64,000 bases of DNA from Saccharina japonica (lineage: Eukaryota > Sar > Phaeophyceae > Laminariales > Laminariaceae), in assembly GCA_008828725.1 (NCBI GenBank), contig MEHQ01000708.1, positions 246,825 through 310,824 on the forward strand, written 5' to 3'. The position numbers and the translations under genes are program-made. Under the pieces are notes generated by a model. That model saw only the letters and a list, made by a program, of their open reading frames with translations, was not told where the DNA came from and searched no databases. The stretch's first letter is position 1. Every line of letters begins with the position of its first letter. This document shows, in pieces, positions 12,761-24,048 of this stretch.

Positions 12761-12923
12761 CAGTACAGGACATCTAATGTGAAACAGGAAATCTGGTCCA
12801 GGCTGGATTTCTTATTTCAGAGGAGAGGGTGTTTTCTACACTAATTTCAAGATTACGACTTCCGAATTTCTTATTTGCCTCCAAAATCTCAGCCTGGCTT
12901 TCTTATTAGGTGTCCTGTACTGT
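12761..12923. mobile_element. Fold-back element, family F copy 1 (uninterrupted)
   Basis: CAGTACAGGACATCTAAT and ATTAGGTGTCCTGTACTG are terminal inverted repeats; inside are GGTCCAGGCTGGATTTCTTA and its rough complement. 163 bp, noncoding. Confidence 0.72.
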
Positions 12924-12999
12924 ATATAGACAGCAAGAAAGATTATCATATACTGTCATACCATATATATACGTACCGATATATATATATATATTATTT

Positions 13000-13175
13000 G
13001 TCCATCCCATTTATTATCTTCGCCCTTCTTTTCTCTCTCCCTCTTTAGTCGTAACTCAAATCCGGGGTCACTAAGCAGGCTCTTCTCCCCCCTCCCCACT
13101 ACGGTACTTGCCTTGCATTTTTATCGCGAGAAGATTTCAGCACTTTCTTCCCTCGTCGACTTGCGTCGGATTCCG
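13000..13175 (-). repeat. SINE-like element copy
   Basis: CATCCCATTTATTATCTTCG at the tail end, CAAATCCGGGGTCAC and ATTTTTATCGCGAGAAGATT in the body. Confidence 0.62.
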
Positions 13176-13229
13176 CCTACCAACGCCACGAAGGCGCTCT
13201 CAGCATACGAGTATAGTACTCGTAGGGTT

Positions 13230-13800
13230 GGGGTGTGAATTGGCTGACTGGAAGTCGTCGACTAGTTTCTTAGTTGGCTAAGGCTGACTAGTTTATTAGG
13301 CTAGGGCCGACTCGTTTCTTAGTTGGCTAGGGCTGACTAGTTTCTTAGTTGGCTAGGGCCGACTAGTGTTTTTGTTGGCAAAGGCTGACTAGTTTCTTAG
13401 TTGGCTAGGGTCGATTTCTCTTAGTGGGCTAGGGCCGACTAGTTTCTTAGTTGGCTATGGTCGACTAGGTTTTTAGTTGGCTAGGGCCGACTAGTTTTTT
13501 AGTTGGCTAGGGCCAAATAGTTTCTTATTTGGCTACGAGGGCCGACTAGTTTCTTAGTTGGCTAGGGCCAAATATTTTCTTAGGTGGCTAGGGTCGACTA
13601 TTTTCTTAGTTGCCTAGGGCTGACTAGTTTTTTGTTTTCTAGGGCCAAATAGTTTCTTTGATGGCTACGAGGGCCGACTTGTTTGTTATTTGGCTGGGGT
13701 TGACTAGTTTCTTAGTTGGTTCGTCTAGATTTTTAGTTGACTAGGGCCGACTAGTTTATCAGTTAGCTAGGGCCGACCAGCTTTCTAGTTGGCTAGTGTG
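13230..13800. repeat. Minisatellite, 26-bp unit, about 20 copies
   Basis: Imperfect head-to-tail copies of GACTAGTTTCTTAGTTGGCT plus AGGGCC. The unit carries the palindrome-like ACTAGT. Copies diverge by about 10-20 percent, so the array is not recent. Confidence 0.8.
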
Positions 13801-15459
13801 TGCGGTAGCTAGCGGGTTTTCTCGTTTTCTCTTTCTTCTACATAGGTGTTTTCGACTGGCGCGTTTGTTTTGTGGCTCGATGTGTGCGTTTTTGTTGAAA
13901 TAAAGACTTACCAGGTAAGTCGTTTAGTTGGCTTCCTTTTTCGCCCCCCAACTAGCAACGAGCGGTGAAGTGCAGCCAAGGCACACCTTACTCACATCCC
14001 TAGTGAAAGTATAATCCTATAGCCCTCCGTGGCAAATCAGCCGTTCTGCTCCATTTCCAACCTTTTGTGTTGTGATCTCCATGCCCGTTCCTTGTGGTGG
14101 TGTTGCATTTATACATATTCATATATAGCAGCTACGTAAGATGCTAGGAGTTTGAACGCGCGGTTTGACCCCCCTTGACTGGCCGCCCCCCTGCACAAAC
14201 ACTACAGTAGTGTACTAGGGGGCCACAGATGTCTTGACGGCGGCAGGAAAGATGCTGGGAGATTGACCGCGGATTTCGACCCCTTGCGACTGACCGCCCA
14301 CTTCCACTGAAACTACTGTAGCTTATATACTAGGGGACCGAAAACGCCTTGACGCGCCCGAAAAGACCGACCGATCTCCTCTCTTTTTGCTTTTTTTTTT
14401 TTTTAACTAAACCATTATTAACAAAACTTGAGTTGTGACATCGAAAAAATCCTCGAAGCTCTCGTATGCCTGGTATGATGTACGAATACTTCGTATGATG
14501 TGATGTTGTGTGATACCAAGTACCACGGGTATTTTTACCATGGTGGCAACTTTGGGCACGTACCTCGTAGCAGCGCAGCGGAAGCTCACGCGAAGACGCG
14601 AAGCACCGACGAGGCGAAGCGATGGGTGGTTGGATGCCCGTACGATGGTTGGGCATCGTACGTATTGTTGTGTGGTACCAGGTGCCAAGTATGATGCTTA
14701 CGATTTGATATGTACCAGGCATCTACTCGTAACGAGTATATATATATACCTGATACCTGGTATAAGTTTTAGCGTTTGGACTGCTGCTGTAGACCAATGA
14801 AAAAAACGAAAAATAAAACGACGATTTTTTTGTTTTTGTTTGCGCGGATTTTGTTGCCCGTGGTTTTTGGCTGTGGCAAACCCGTGGGATCGTAAGAAAG
14901 ACCCCAAATGCTGCAAGGCAACATCTCCTAAGCCGAACCGCTACGTACGTACATGCTGGTCACCCGCCCCAGTTCTGGGACGAAAGGGTGTCCTGTTCAT
15001 GAAAATATATAATATGCCAACAGCCTTTTAGGGCTTTTGTTTTTCTCGTGGCAGGCACGCGGCGCGTAGCCAGGCCTCCGGCAGGAATTGTATATAATAT
15101 CTTGGCGGGTAGGCTTGAGAGTCCCGAGCGTTTTGCACCGCTCGTGATAAACCCTGGTGGTGTGATATTGTCATCCGCAGGGGGAAGGAACCACCGATCT
15201 GTTCACGAGGTCGTGTACAACGACCCGTAGTACGTACGTACGTACGTACGTACGTACGCGCGATCGGAGTGTCACAAGCAGCTACTGTTTGTAAAGCAAA
15301 GATGACTTTTTGGAGAGAAAAATGTCGATATCACAGCAGTTTGACATGTCTTTTTTGGGGGTTTTGGCACAAAAACCAACATCGGGCCCGAAGATTGTGG
15401 AAGGAGAGAGGGAGGGAGGGTAGCAAGAAGTATTATGTAGACACACGCCAGGATTAGAG
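13801..15459. other. No gene recognised
   Basis: Two related segments at 14140-14230 and 14245-14340 (GAGTTTGAACGCGCGG-like, then ACTACTGTAG...TACTAGGGG) form a diverged direct repeat. Other content is AT-rich with many ACCAGGT words, and a TACG microsatellite at 15231-15258. A short open stretch at 15055-15230 (LESPERFAPLVINPGGVILS) has no good partner exon. Confidence 0.45.
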
Positions 15460-15575
15460 GGGTAAGGATGGGGAAATCCTTGCCTTGAGAAGGATGGGGA
15501 AATCCTTGAGAAGGATGGGGAAATCCTTGAGAAGGATGGGGAAATCCTTGAGAAGGATGGGGAAATCCTTGAGGT
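15460..15575. repeat. 21-bp tandem repeat, five copies, palindromic core
   Basis: AAGGATGGGGAAATCCTTGA plus G is repeated. AAGGAT and ATCCTT in each unit can pair into a hairpin. Confidence 0.8.
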
Positions 15576-16364
15576 TGCCTGGTACGTCGTATGTATACCC
15601 TGTTTTTTTTTTGTGCTTTTCGCAGTCGTCGTGCTAAGGCGCTGGTTGAACAATACGGGTGGGGTGGTCACGGAAGATCCCTGCGATCGAGTGCCCGAGC
15701 GCTCTTCTATATTCGTTATCTGTATATCCACCGACGTCGCACTCAACTCTTAATTAGATAAGACTATGTAAACACGAGTAAAGGCACGGTCTCACGGTGG
15801 ACGCTCGAGCATTATTTGGTTATTTGGTTTTCTTGCAGTACTGCAGCAATACAACAGCAGCAGTGCGTGTATTTGTATATATGATATTAGCTGTTTTTTC
15901 TCACGCCATCGCCCAATTTTGCCCCCCTATCCCTCTCCCAGAGGCGGGTGCCACAGCCAGTGCCTGACAACAGAAGATATATATTACAACACAAATACGA
16001 CCACTTGAACATTTTCAGTACCTGGCACCTGGCACACTGCTGTACCCCAGCAGTACGTATACCTAAATTATCTGGTCTTCTTGTTGTCTTTGCTGTTCGA
16101 CTCAGAGATAATGGCGGCAGCAACCCGTGCCTGCGCGCGCGCGGTTCGCGGAACAACATATCATATAGATGAATAAATATGATCAGCCGCGTGGTCTGCA
16201 CGCAAGCACGCACGTTTTTTTATAGATGTATGTACGTTGCGCCCTATGGTGCCATGTGGCGTGCCCCCCCCCCCCCAAGTGTCCGTAGATGCTACAGCAA
16301 CGGCGTACAACCACTCCCTCCCTTTGGGGCCCCTTTGATATGTACAGAGAAACTAAAAGAAAAG

Positions 16365-16618
16365 GACAGCTTCTGCGAGATCGAGGGTTTTGTCGAAGCT
16401 CGTGTTAGCGAGCTTGCGTGGGATACTTGGATCGCGCGAACTATGTACGCGCACGGGTTTTGAGGGGAACAACATCTGACAGCTGTGGAACTCAGGGGAG
16501 GTCACATATATACGAAAACCCGTAGTTCGCGCGATGGAAGTATCATATGATATCCCACTCAGCTTGCAAAGATGAGTTTCGATCAAATCCTCGATCTCAC
16601 AGCTGTTTTTTTTTTTCT
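16365..16618. mobile_element. Family C fold-back element, copy 2 (two long arms)
   Basis: Arms of about 100 bp: CGAGATCGAGGGTTTTGTCG...GCGCGAACTA at the left and TAGTTCGCGCGATGG...CAAATCCTCGATCTCACAGC at the right. The clearest two-armed copy in the window. Confidence 0.7.
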
Positions 16619-17309
16619 TCATTTTTTTCTACTATACGGTCGTACATATGATATGTATGCGTGGAGGGAATTTGCAACGGACAAGGGGCCGCTGTCACCT
16701 TTTCGGCTATCACCACACCATTAATAGTGTAAAAGTGCTGCTCGTTCCGTCACAGGGCGAGGAAGATGCAAGGGTTAAGGTTTGTTTTGCGTTCTCAAGC
16801 CCGGTGATCGCTGACCGCGGCTGCCATTTCTTCGAGGCTGGTTTCGAGGGGCGCGGCCGCACGCACGCACGTGCGTGCTTGCGTGCTTGCTTGCGTGCTT
16901 GCTTCCTTGCGTCCACATCGCGACTCGCGACGCAAGTGCGTATGATACATACATACATACATCCATGTAGCACATGTTGATACCACTAAATATCATACAT
17001 ATATACCAGGTAGCAAGCGGCACCCGAAATATGTCAGCAGCAGCTGCAACAAGAAGAAAAGGATAAAATACGTGCATAGCGTCAAAACACCAGTTTTTCA
17101 TACAAAAGCACAAAAGCATACTCGTATTCTACATACGACATACAAAAAATGTGATACGACCAAGTACATATTTTGTTCACTTTTAAAAGTAGTGGCATAC
17201 ACGTGGTCCGCCACAGGTATCCAGCTCTTTAATATGGTGCCTGCCGTTCCGCACGGGCGCTTGCGACGGCAGCAGCAGCAGTGTGGTGACGCCCCCCCCC
17301 TCCCCCTAC

Positions 17310-17560
17310 GAAACCCATTGAAGCTGTCGTCCATATGCAAGTCCGCCTGACGCACAGGCGGTTATTACTGTAGTAGGATGCAGCTCACCCTTCCCGCGAC
17401 TCGCCCAACACCTCGCGGCGCTGCTTCGGGCTTGGTGCTATTAGCAATGTCTCTGCCTAGTCGGTGAAAACCCAGCATGCTCCGTCCCGGCATTGTAGGG
17501 ATGCGAGGGTCTATGGTCATATATACGACTACGGCCATGCATGAATATGAAGTACACCCC
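17310..17560. repeat. Dispersed repeat family H, copy 3 (opposite strand)
   Basis: Reads GTCGTCCATATGCAAGTCCG to GACTACGGCCATGCATGAAT, the complement order of copy 1. Confidence 0.62.
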
Positions 17561-17689
17561 CTCCCCACGGCGGAATTTTGGGTTGCTGGCCTTTTTGGCG
17601 CACTCAATTCTCAAGTTCCTGTTTTTTTGTTTTTTTTTTACGTTGAACGTACCGCCGTACGTGGCGACAAGAAAATTATGACGACCTCT

Positions 17690-17865
17690 CCTTGCTGTTG
17701 CGCGAAGGGTCGAAGTGTCGAAGTGGACGAAAGAGCGACTGGAGAGGTCGAGCTGTACTATACTATTAATACCACCGTCGTCGTCGTATGTATGACGATA
17801 TATTACATGTATAATAGAGAGAAAGGAAGGACGAAGATAATAAATGGGATGGAAGAAAAAAAGAA
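17690..17865 (+). repeat. SINE-like element copy (tail part)
   Basis: Plus-strand GAGAAAGGAAGGACGAAGAT, AATAAATGGGATGGAAG tail followed by an A-rich run. Confidence 0.45.
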
Positions 17866-17889
17866 AAAATGTATACGACGTACTTGAAA

Positions 17890-17965
17890 AATTAAAAAAA
17901 AAAAAACAGCTGTGAGCTCGAGGATTTCGTCGAAGCTCATCGTTGCTAGCTGAGTATATATGTAC
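17890..17965. repeat. Family C single arm
   Basis: CAGCTGTGAGCTCGAGGATT and TCGTCGAAGCTCATCG, followed by GCTAGCTGAGT; the partner arm is not adjacent. Confidence 0.6.
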
Positions 17966-18297
17966 ACACACATAATGTGTATCTCTCTAGGTTTAGAAAG
18001 CAGGACAGACACTGGGTGTACTGCTGACGTAGATGGGTAGAAATAACGAGTTCAATGTGAAGACAACACACACAGCAGTAAAGGCGTCCCCAAGTACATA
18101 ATAAGGCATTGGTGGTGTGTCAGAGCAATACGACCGACCGCCTTGTAAGGGGAAGCCGCCTTATTCGTTCCAGGTTGTGAGTGCTATTCCCCAGTGGCGC
18201 CTAGCGATTTTGACCGCCTTATATCGGGATACTGCCTCTGGTGGCAGTGGGCCCTACTGCCGTATATATATCCTACATGAGGACATGTAAAATCCGT

Positions 18298-18400
18298 AAG
18301 TACGCGCGATCGAAGTATTACACTCAGCTACGAAGCAAAGATGAGTTTCGACGAAATCCTCGGGCTTACAGCTGTTTTTTTTAATGTTTTAAATATATAA
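18298..18400. repeat. Family C single arm
   Basis: CGCGATCGAAGTATTACACT, then AGATGAGTTTCGACGAAATC and CAGCTGTTTTTTTTAATG; partner arm missing. Confidence 0.6.
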
Positions 18401-18687
18401 GACGCCAAGATAACACACCCTTCCTTGCTTGGGACGGATTTCAAGAGCCGATTTTATCCCAAAACATGCCTTCGAGAGCAAAAACACACAACGAATACGA
18501 TACGGTGGCTATTATGGAGAGAGATCTCGTCGAGATATTTCCATAGGTGCTTGCATCGCTCGACGTTTTTTCTCTCCCACCGTTGTCGAGAAAAAAACGC
18601 TTTGAAATTCGTCCAGTCTACATTTTACAATACAATATAGGGAGTGTGGTATCTTGTGTGGTACACCTATAACATATACATGTTTGT

Positions 18688-18818
18688 TTTTTTTCCATCC
18701 CATTTATTTCCTTCGCGCTTCGTTTCTCCCTCCTCCCCCACGGCGGTTCGTGCCTTCATTTTTCGTCGCGAGAAGACTTCCGCCCTTTCTTTCGCTCGTC
18801 GACTCGCATCGAATTGTA
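18688..18818 (-). repeat. SINE-like element copy (internally deleted)
   Basis: Has CATCCCATTTATTTCCTTCG and TCGCGAGAAGACTTCCGCCC but lacks the GGATCTGAGTTACGAC segment in between. Confidence 0.58.
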
Positions 18819-19314
18819 TGGTACAATGTGATACGTACTCCTATTATTAATACTACTCCTGTACATATTTATACATACCGGTATCATATATACGTAGCGA
18901 GGGAAGCGATTTTTTCTCAACAACCCGACTCTTGGAATATACAACGTGCCGTCAGTAGTGTTACACCTGGTCACTGGTAACACGCCTGCCTGTCACGCTT
19001 TGACTACTGTGTATATTGCTGATGTCGTTGTCGTTCTTGTTAGGTGCGTTGCTGTTGGCTGTAGAGCGAGAGCGTTCCGCACGACGTACCGCACTCACCC
19101 GCTGTCAGCGTCGCCCCCCCCCCATCCCTCCCTCGTGGTCTTGTTAGATAATTTGTGCGGGGTTGAGAACCTCAACTCCGCACAAGGGGAATTATCGCAT
19201 CACGTAGTGTGTATATGGTAAGGCACCCACGACGCAGATACATATAATAGCAATACCCATTGCTGTCTCTGAAAGTGGCCACACCAGAAATTAAATCAAT
19301 TAATTGGAGACTGT

Positions 19315-19530
19315 CGTCGTCCATATGCAAGTCCGCCTCACAGGCGGTTCTTAGCAGGATGCAGGTCACCCTCCATGCGACTCGCCAATACCTCACGGCG
19401 CTTCGCGCTTGATGCAAGCAATGTCTGCGTGGTTGGTGGAAACCCAACGTGCTCCGTCCCGGCATTGCAGGGATGCGAGGGTCTATGGTCATACGACTAC
19501 GGCCGTGCACAACATGAGTACACCCGCCCC
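19315..19530. repeat. Dispersed repeat family H, copy 4 (opposite strand)
   Basis: Reads CCATATGCAAGTCCGCCTCA to ACTACGGCCGTGCACAACAT. Close to copy 1 in sequence, so a recent or conserved copy. Confidence 0.62.
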
Positions 19531-19882
19531 CCCACGAGCTCTACGGCGGGATGTGATGGATACATACATAGCGCGCACGCGCGGTTCGTCTTCATAGACG
19601 TATGATATCATATGCCGCTTGTGCACACAACACGCAGGATAGAAACACCCTCTCTTGTGATGGAATGTCAATTTCTCCCAGCAGGTTTCGTCGACATACG
19701 TAAGGTTAAGACACCGAGGGCACACGAAAACGAAAGTGGGGCCTTTGGAAGATATCTCGTACGTATATACATGGACATGTTTTCCATTAGGTACGACGTA
19801 GACACATCGGGCGGCTTTTGCACCCCCTCCCCGCCGCCGACAAAACCAGATTGGAAATTCGGCCGAGGGTGTGTATTGTCTT

Positions 19883-20004
19883 TTACGAGGGACCATAGTA
19901 AATAGGACCAAATGTTGGTAGTAAAACTAGGTAAATACATAGGTTTATGTGTGTACCGTATGGTCCTATTTACTAGTGTTTACTGCATTAGCCCACCCCG
20001 TAAT
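19883..20004. mobile_element. Family A fold-back element, copy 4
   Basis: TACGAGGGACCATAGTAAAT at the left end, CCTATTTACTAGTGTTTAC and CCCCGTAAT at the right end. Confidence 0.7.
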
Positions 20005-20074
20005 GGCGTGGTACACCGTGCGGTAGATCATACAGCAGCAGTGCAGCAGTAGTTCGTGGGGAGGGGGGAGAAGA

Positions 20075-20185
20075 GGCCTACTTTTGTGGCCCCGGATCTG
20101 AGTTTCGACTATTAATAGGGAAGGAGAAGGAGAAGAAGAAAGGCGAAGAGAATAAATGGGATGGGACGGGAAAAAAAAAGGAAAA
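20075..20185 (+). repeat. SINE-like element copy
   Basis: TGGCCCCGGATCTGAGTTTC, GAAAGGCGAAGAGAATAAAT and GGGATGGGACGGGAAAAAA on the plus strand, just upstream of the CTAACN repeat. Confidence 0.58.
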
Positions 20186-20275
20186 AAAAGGAGTGTACTT
20201 ATATATAATGCAATACCTAATAAATGCAATACCCGGTAATCAATGTAGACTTTTTGTGGTATATATATAGTATGG

Positions 20276-20485
20276 ACGCTATCCCTAACGCTAACCCTAA
20301 CGCTAACACTAACCTGAACGCTAACACTAACGCTAACACTAACCTGAACGCTAACCCTAACGCTAACACTAGCACTAACGCTAACACAAACCCTAACACT
20401 AACACTAACGCTAACGCTAACACTAACCTGAACGCTACTCCTTACGCTAACGCCGACGCTATAGCCCGAATGCTAGCCTGAACGC
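20276..20485. repeat. Hexamer array of CTAACG / CTAACC / CTAACA type (telomere-like)
   Basis: About 30 hexamers, mostly GCTAAC, CCTAAC and ACTAAC, in one orientation. It resembles degenerate telomeric repeat but no exact TTTAGGG-type array is present. It sits 90 bases upstream of the START exon. Confidence 0.75.
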
Positions 20486-20577
20486 TCCCGCTAACGCTGT
20501 ACACGCCTGCTGCCCGTCCGGCCCGTGTTGCATTCCGCCGCCTCACGCCAAACCCACCCACTCACCCACCCACCCAG

Positions 20578-20808
20578 CCCTGATCGAGTTCGAGGCGGGC
20601 AGTGCGGACGATGGTTGGAAAACTGTTTCCACCTATTTCGGGGTGAAGGTTTGTACGATCCCCAAGCCTGCGGAGGACGGATCGAACCTGGTGATGTGTA
20701 GGGGGCAGATGCCGCTGCCGGCGGAGATAACCCTGGAGCTGTTACGGGACCAGTTCGTCAAGGTGTACAACGACAGCGCGACGCTCGCGCAGCAAATGAG
20801 AGCGTCAG
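20578..20808 (+). CDS. START-domain gene, upstream exon
   Basis: After a CACCCAG acceptor, 231 bases encode LIEFEAGSADDGWKTVSTYF, GVKVCTIPKPAEDGSNLVMC, RGQMPLPAEITLELLRDQFV and a short helix ending MRAS. The GWKTVS...GVKV pattern followed by a strand and helix is the N-terminal part of a START (StAR-related lipid transfer) domain, which binds a lipid in a hydrophobic tunnel. The exon is entered needing one upstream base and leaves in phase 1 before GTAAAA, so 5' exons must exist; I could not locate them. A CTAACN-type repeat lies just upstream. Confidence 0.7.
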
Positions 20809-20854
20809 GTAAAACGCCACGTAGTCGCTGTTAAATATATTTATTTAAAAAAGA

Positions 20855-20945
20855 AAAAAAAAAGCAGATGTGAGATGGAGGATTTCGTCGAAACTCATCT
20901 GTGCAAGCTGAGTGTGATACTTCGCGATCGCGCGTACTTACATAT
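20855..20945. repeat. Family C single arm just after the START exon
   Basis: GCAGATGTGAGATGGAGGAT and TCGTCGAAACTCATCTGTGC, AAGCTGAGTGTGAT. It starts about 45 bases after the donor at 20808. Confidence 0.6.
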
Positions 20946-21424
20946 AATATAATAGACTTATATGGGTTTCATCCCAGCATTTACCGAGCCCGAAGCCCAT
21001 TGGTCGAGCCACGCCCCCTCCCGCGCCCGCCCTCGGCCAATCAGAGGCCGCGGCGCGCGCGGCGGGAGTTTGCCTGAGTTTTGCGCTTGTATATGTATAT
21101 GTGTGTTGCTGTACCCATACTCGAAGTATATAGCTATAACGTGGGTTTCGGCTAGGAGGGGGGGGGGGGGGGGGGGGGGTACAGCAGTAGGGTATAGGGT
21201 ATTTTCTTCTGGCTGCTATGTAGCCGTACGGAGGGTGCAAAGCGTATTTGCTGCGTCGTACTGTACACGCTTTCCGCCTAGCGGTGTACCACCAGGTACC
21301 GTGTACTGTAATCAATATAAAACACCCCCACCCGGGGTGAGTGTCCTTGCCGGTTTTCTCCCAAAACAACGGGAGGGGGGGGGCGGCCACACACACACAA
21401 AAAAAAAAAAAAAACTGGACGGAT

Positions 21425-21860
21425 CNACGCAGTCATCCCCCAATATCGTATCGTACTAAACACCATGTTGCCACAATATATAAATCAGGTAACATAGTAA
21501 CGCAATGCCAACGAAAGCTGCTGGGCCCTACGCAGTATTGATGTGGAACGTTACGCGTCATACGAGGTGTGGAACATTAGGCCAGACATACACTCAGTAG
21601 ACATGTACAGGTGTGCCCCGGACAACAGTTTAGTAATACCATCCCTCAAAAACAGGTATGAAACACATCCGATTTTGTTGTGGCCAGTCGCGTGACTCAT
21701 GGGGTATAATATCGGAACGATTGATGCTATTCCATTTGACGCTGGGTTGAAGCCCTATAATCGAGACCCCAAACAACGGTGTCCGGAAGGTCTAGAAAAC
21801 GCCACAGTATCGTTGTGGTTGTGTAGCCAGTGTCGTCATTCGACTACAACATGATATTCG
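21425..21860. other. Intron sequence with a loose open stretch, no gene called
   Basis: From about 21530 one frame reads protein-like (for example EVWNIRPDIHSVDMYRCAPD) but is broken by a stop near 21692 and lacks splice sites of matching phase. One ambiguous base lies at 21426. Confidence 0.35.
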
Positions 21861-22016
21861 GTCACGTGTTGCGCATGCTCGGGGCATTTACATAAGGAAA
21901 ACCTTCAACAGAGATTTCGGCAAAATTAGAGTCCAACACGGGCAAGACCACGCCTAGGCAACATCCACCCCTTAAACTGCAAAATGTGTGTTTCTTAACG
22001 CTTTGCTCGTTCCCTC

Positions 22017-22116
22017 CGTTCACGCCGTCTGCCACGAAACCTGCACTCCGACGCATCCATGCGATTGCCGTTAACGCCGTCTCCCACGAAACCTGCACGC
22101 CGACGCATCCATGCGA
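22017..22116. repeat. Two tandem copies of a 51-bp unit next to an LRR exon
   Basis: CACGAAACCTGCACTCCGAC then GCATCCATGCGAT, and the second copy with CACGAAACCTGCACGCCGAC. The second copy ends nine bases before the LRR exon and abuts its acceptor. Confidence 0.75.
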
Positions 22117-22124
22117 TGTGTCAG

Positions 22125-22196
22125 GCTCCTTGATAGCAATCAGCTGGCCACGATAGAGTCGGACCTCTTCGACGGCATGGGGGCTCTTACGCAGCT
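22125..22196 (+). CDS. Orphan 72-base leucine-rich-repeat exon (copy 1)
   Basis: Exactly 72 bases between GTGTCAG and GTGAGT, reading LLDSNQLATIESDLFDGMGA then LTQL: one LRR of the LxxNxLxxIExxxFxGMxxLxxL type. Tandem single-LRR exons of 72 bases are known in LRR receptor-like genes of Ectocarpus. It sits in the large START intron. No neighbouring receptor domain is visible, so it is probably a remnant or shuffled exon. Confidence 0.7.
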
Positions 22197-22506
22197 GTGA
22201 GTGGAATTTTTTGTTGTTTTGCCTATATCGCGTTCATGACTGCAGGATCTGATAAATGTGTGGGCGCATGGAGTTCAGGTACTGCAGGCGGCCGACTCGG
22301 AGAATGAACGCATTGTGGATTTTATTCCCACGTAAGACCTGTCGGTCCAGTGCTATATCGCCAGATTTCCGTTCTCGCAGTGGCAGTTGGGGACGCACAC
22401 ATTGCACGATATATCGCATCCCCACCCCGCTGTGTTGAACTATATCCTCCTGTATTGCATACTTACGCGCGTCGCTCCGTTTTGCGCGTTTGGGTCGTTT
22501 GGACAG

Positions 22507-22578
22507 GTGGTTGCACACTAACAACATCGCGACTATCGAGGCCGGAGCTTTCGCGGGCATGACGTCTCTCTTACGCTT
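22507..22578 (+). CDS. Orphan 72-base leucine-rich-repeat exon (copy 2)
   Basis: Also exactly 72 bases, between TTGGACAG and GTGAGT, reading WLHTNNIATIEAGAFAGMTS then LLRL. Same phase at both ends as copy 1, so the two exons could be spliced together in frame. The register positions (N, I, IE, F, GM, L) agree between copies, while variable surface positions differ, as expected for LRRs under diversification. Confidence 0.72.
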
Positions 22579-23584
22579 GTGAGTGCTCTGTTAGTAGGGC
22601 TGGGCACTGGCACAGTATGTACTGGCAGTATTAATCTGCTGATTGGCTCGGCCAGTATGTTCGCCAGTAGGTGTTTTCTTACGCACGGCCATGAAACATG
22701 CCGTAAAAAAATACGGAAACCCACCAAATGCGTTTCGGAGGGGGGGAAGAGAGAGGAGAGACAGTATACTACTGCAATCTAGTATACTGATTGGTTTTGT
22801 CGACAGTATGAATCGCTGCTGACTGAGGCAGCCAGTGCCCGGCCCTATCGGTTAGTTGTAAGATGGTGTTCCTATCGAGACTCAAGGCAATATAGGCGGA
22901 AACCGCGGTAACACAGGCTACCGAAGATCCCACAAGACTAGACGACTAAATATAGAGTAATCGTTACCTCGTGGCGTCAGCTCCACTGTGCCTTCGCATC
23001 AGCTCGGTCCTAGTTCTTCTCTCTATGCGAACCAGAAGGATAATGCACACACCCTGCCCTTCACAAACACCTATGACCCGAGACGCAGCTTGCAACCAAC
23101 ATCGTTCGCGCCAGGGGATAGACAACCGAACAACGTAACGAACGTACTTCCGTTTGAAGTGGAGCTCATTTCCAGGGAAACAAAGTGTTGAAGCTTCGAC
23201 TGAAATTTTGGCAACGAAAGCCTTTCCTAATGGATGGTATTATCGCGCCGGATAAGCGGTACCATAGAGTCTTGCATCGAAAATCAGTACCGCACGACCT
23301 GTATCAAAATCTTTGCATGCTGTGAATTTTGAATGAATAAAAAAATGGGCCAAACGTGGAGAGTACTTCTGACCCTCCGGTCAAGGCCGTCATAATATTC
23401 GCATTTTGAGGCATTCCATCTTCCCCCGTGAAGTTTCCACTGGTTTTTTCCGACACTATACGGGTGTTTACCTCCTCCCATTTAGCTTGTGAACTCATTT
23501 TCCTTTCTCCGCTGCCAACACCGGCGGAAAAATGTACGAGAAAGGCAGCGTCTTGGAACAGAAACGCGACGAAACCGGACGAAC

Positions 23585-23615
<31 letters not shown>

Positions 23616-23634
23616 AAACGAAAACACCTGGTAC

Positions 23635-23834
23635 GTAAGGGCCCGTTTTAACAAAGAAAAACACAAATTCAATTTGGAAAAAAAAAAATCGAATCCGCTT
23701 TTCATTGGTCAGAACCCGCACCACCACCCAAGATCCTAATCTTTGGTGCTGGTGCGTGTGTTGACCAATGAAAAGAGAATTTGATTTTTTTTTCCAAATT
23801 GTTTTTTTTTTCTTCGTTAAAACGGGCCCTTAAC
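23635..23834. mobile_element. Fold-back element, family E copy 1
   Basis: TAAGGGCCCGTTTTAAC at the left, GTTAAAACGGGCCCTTAA at the right. Inner arms hold TTTTCATTGGTCAGAACC and TTGACCAATGAAAAGAG. About 200 bp, no coding capacity. Confidence 0.72.
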
Positions 23835-24048
23835 CCGAACTCGTCGATAATTTCAAGTTTCGCTTTGCAGCAGTCTTCGTTGTACAGCCAGGCCGCGGGA
23901 TCGTCCATCGGGGATATGATATAAACGCACTCCCACTTTCTTCCAAAATCAGTTTTTGGGTGAGAGAGGTATATAGAGCTACTGCTGTAGCTCCTCAAGC
24001 GACCCACCCTCAAAAACAAAACAAAAAACATGGTTGCACCTCTATACC

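Larger units (their letters stand above)
6140..13000. other. No gene recognised outside the listed repeats
   Basis: Long open frames here (for example 8879-9331, 10265-10909) fall on repeats, poly-C/poly-G tracts or SINE-like copies and occur on both strands at once. Notable tracts: TACG repeats at 12243-12262, CCA repeats at 11910-11946, CCAC repeats at 10895-10920. Confidence 0.5.
15576..20275. other. No gene recognised outside the listed repeats
   Basis: Holds two-armed and single-armed family C copies, family H, SINE-like pieces and a stretch at 18060-18300 with repeated CCGCCTTAT / AAGGCG words. No frame has both protein-like composition and splice support. Confidence 0.5.

Noticed and set aside
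13230-13800. CRISPR-like array of spaced repeats
   Set aside because: Units are contiguous and degenerate with no unique spacers, in a eukaryotic setting: an ordinary minisatellite.
21541-21840. Protein-like reading EVWNIRPDIHS and following sequence
   Set aside because: Interrupted by a stop, with no acceptor or donor of matching phase. A 50-codon open run is not rare by chance.
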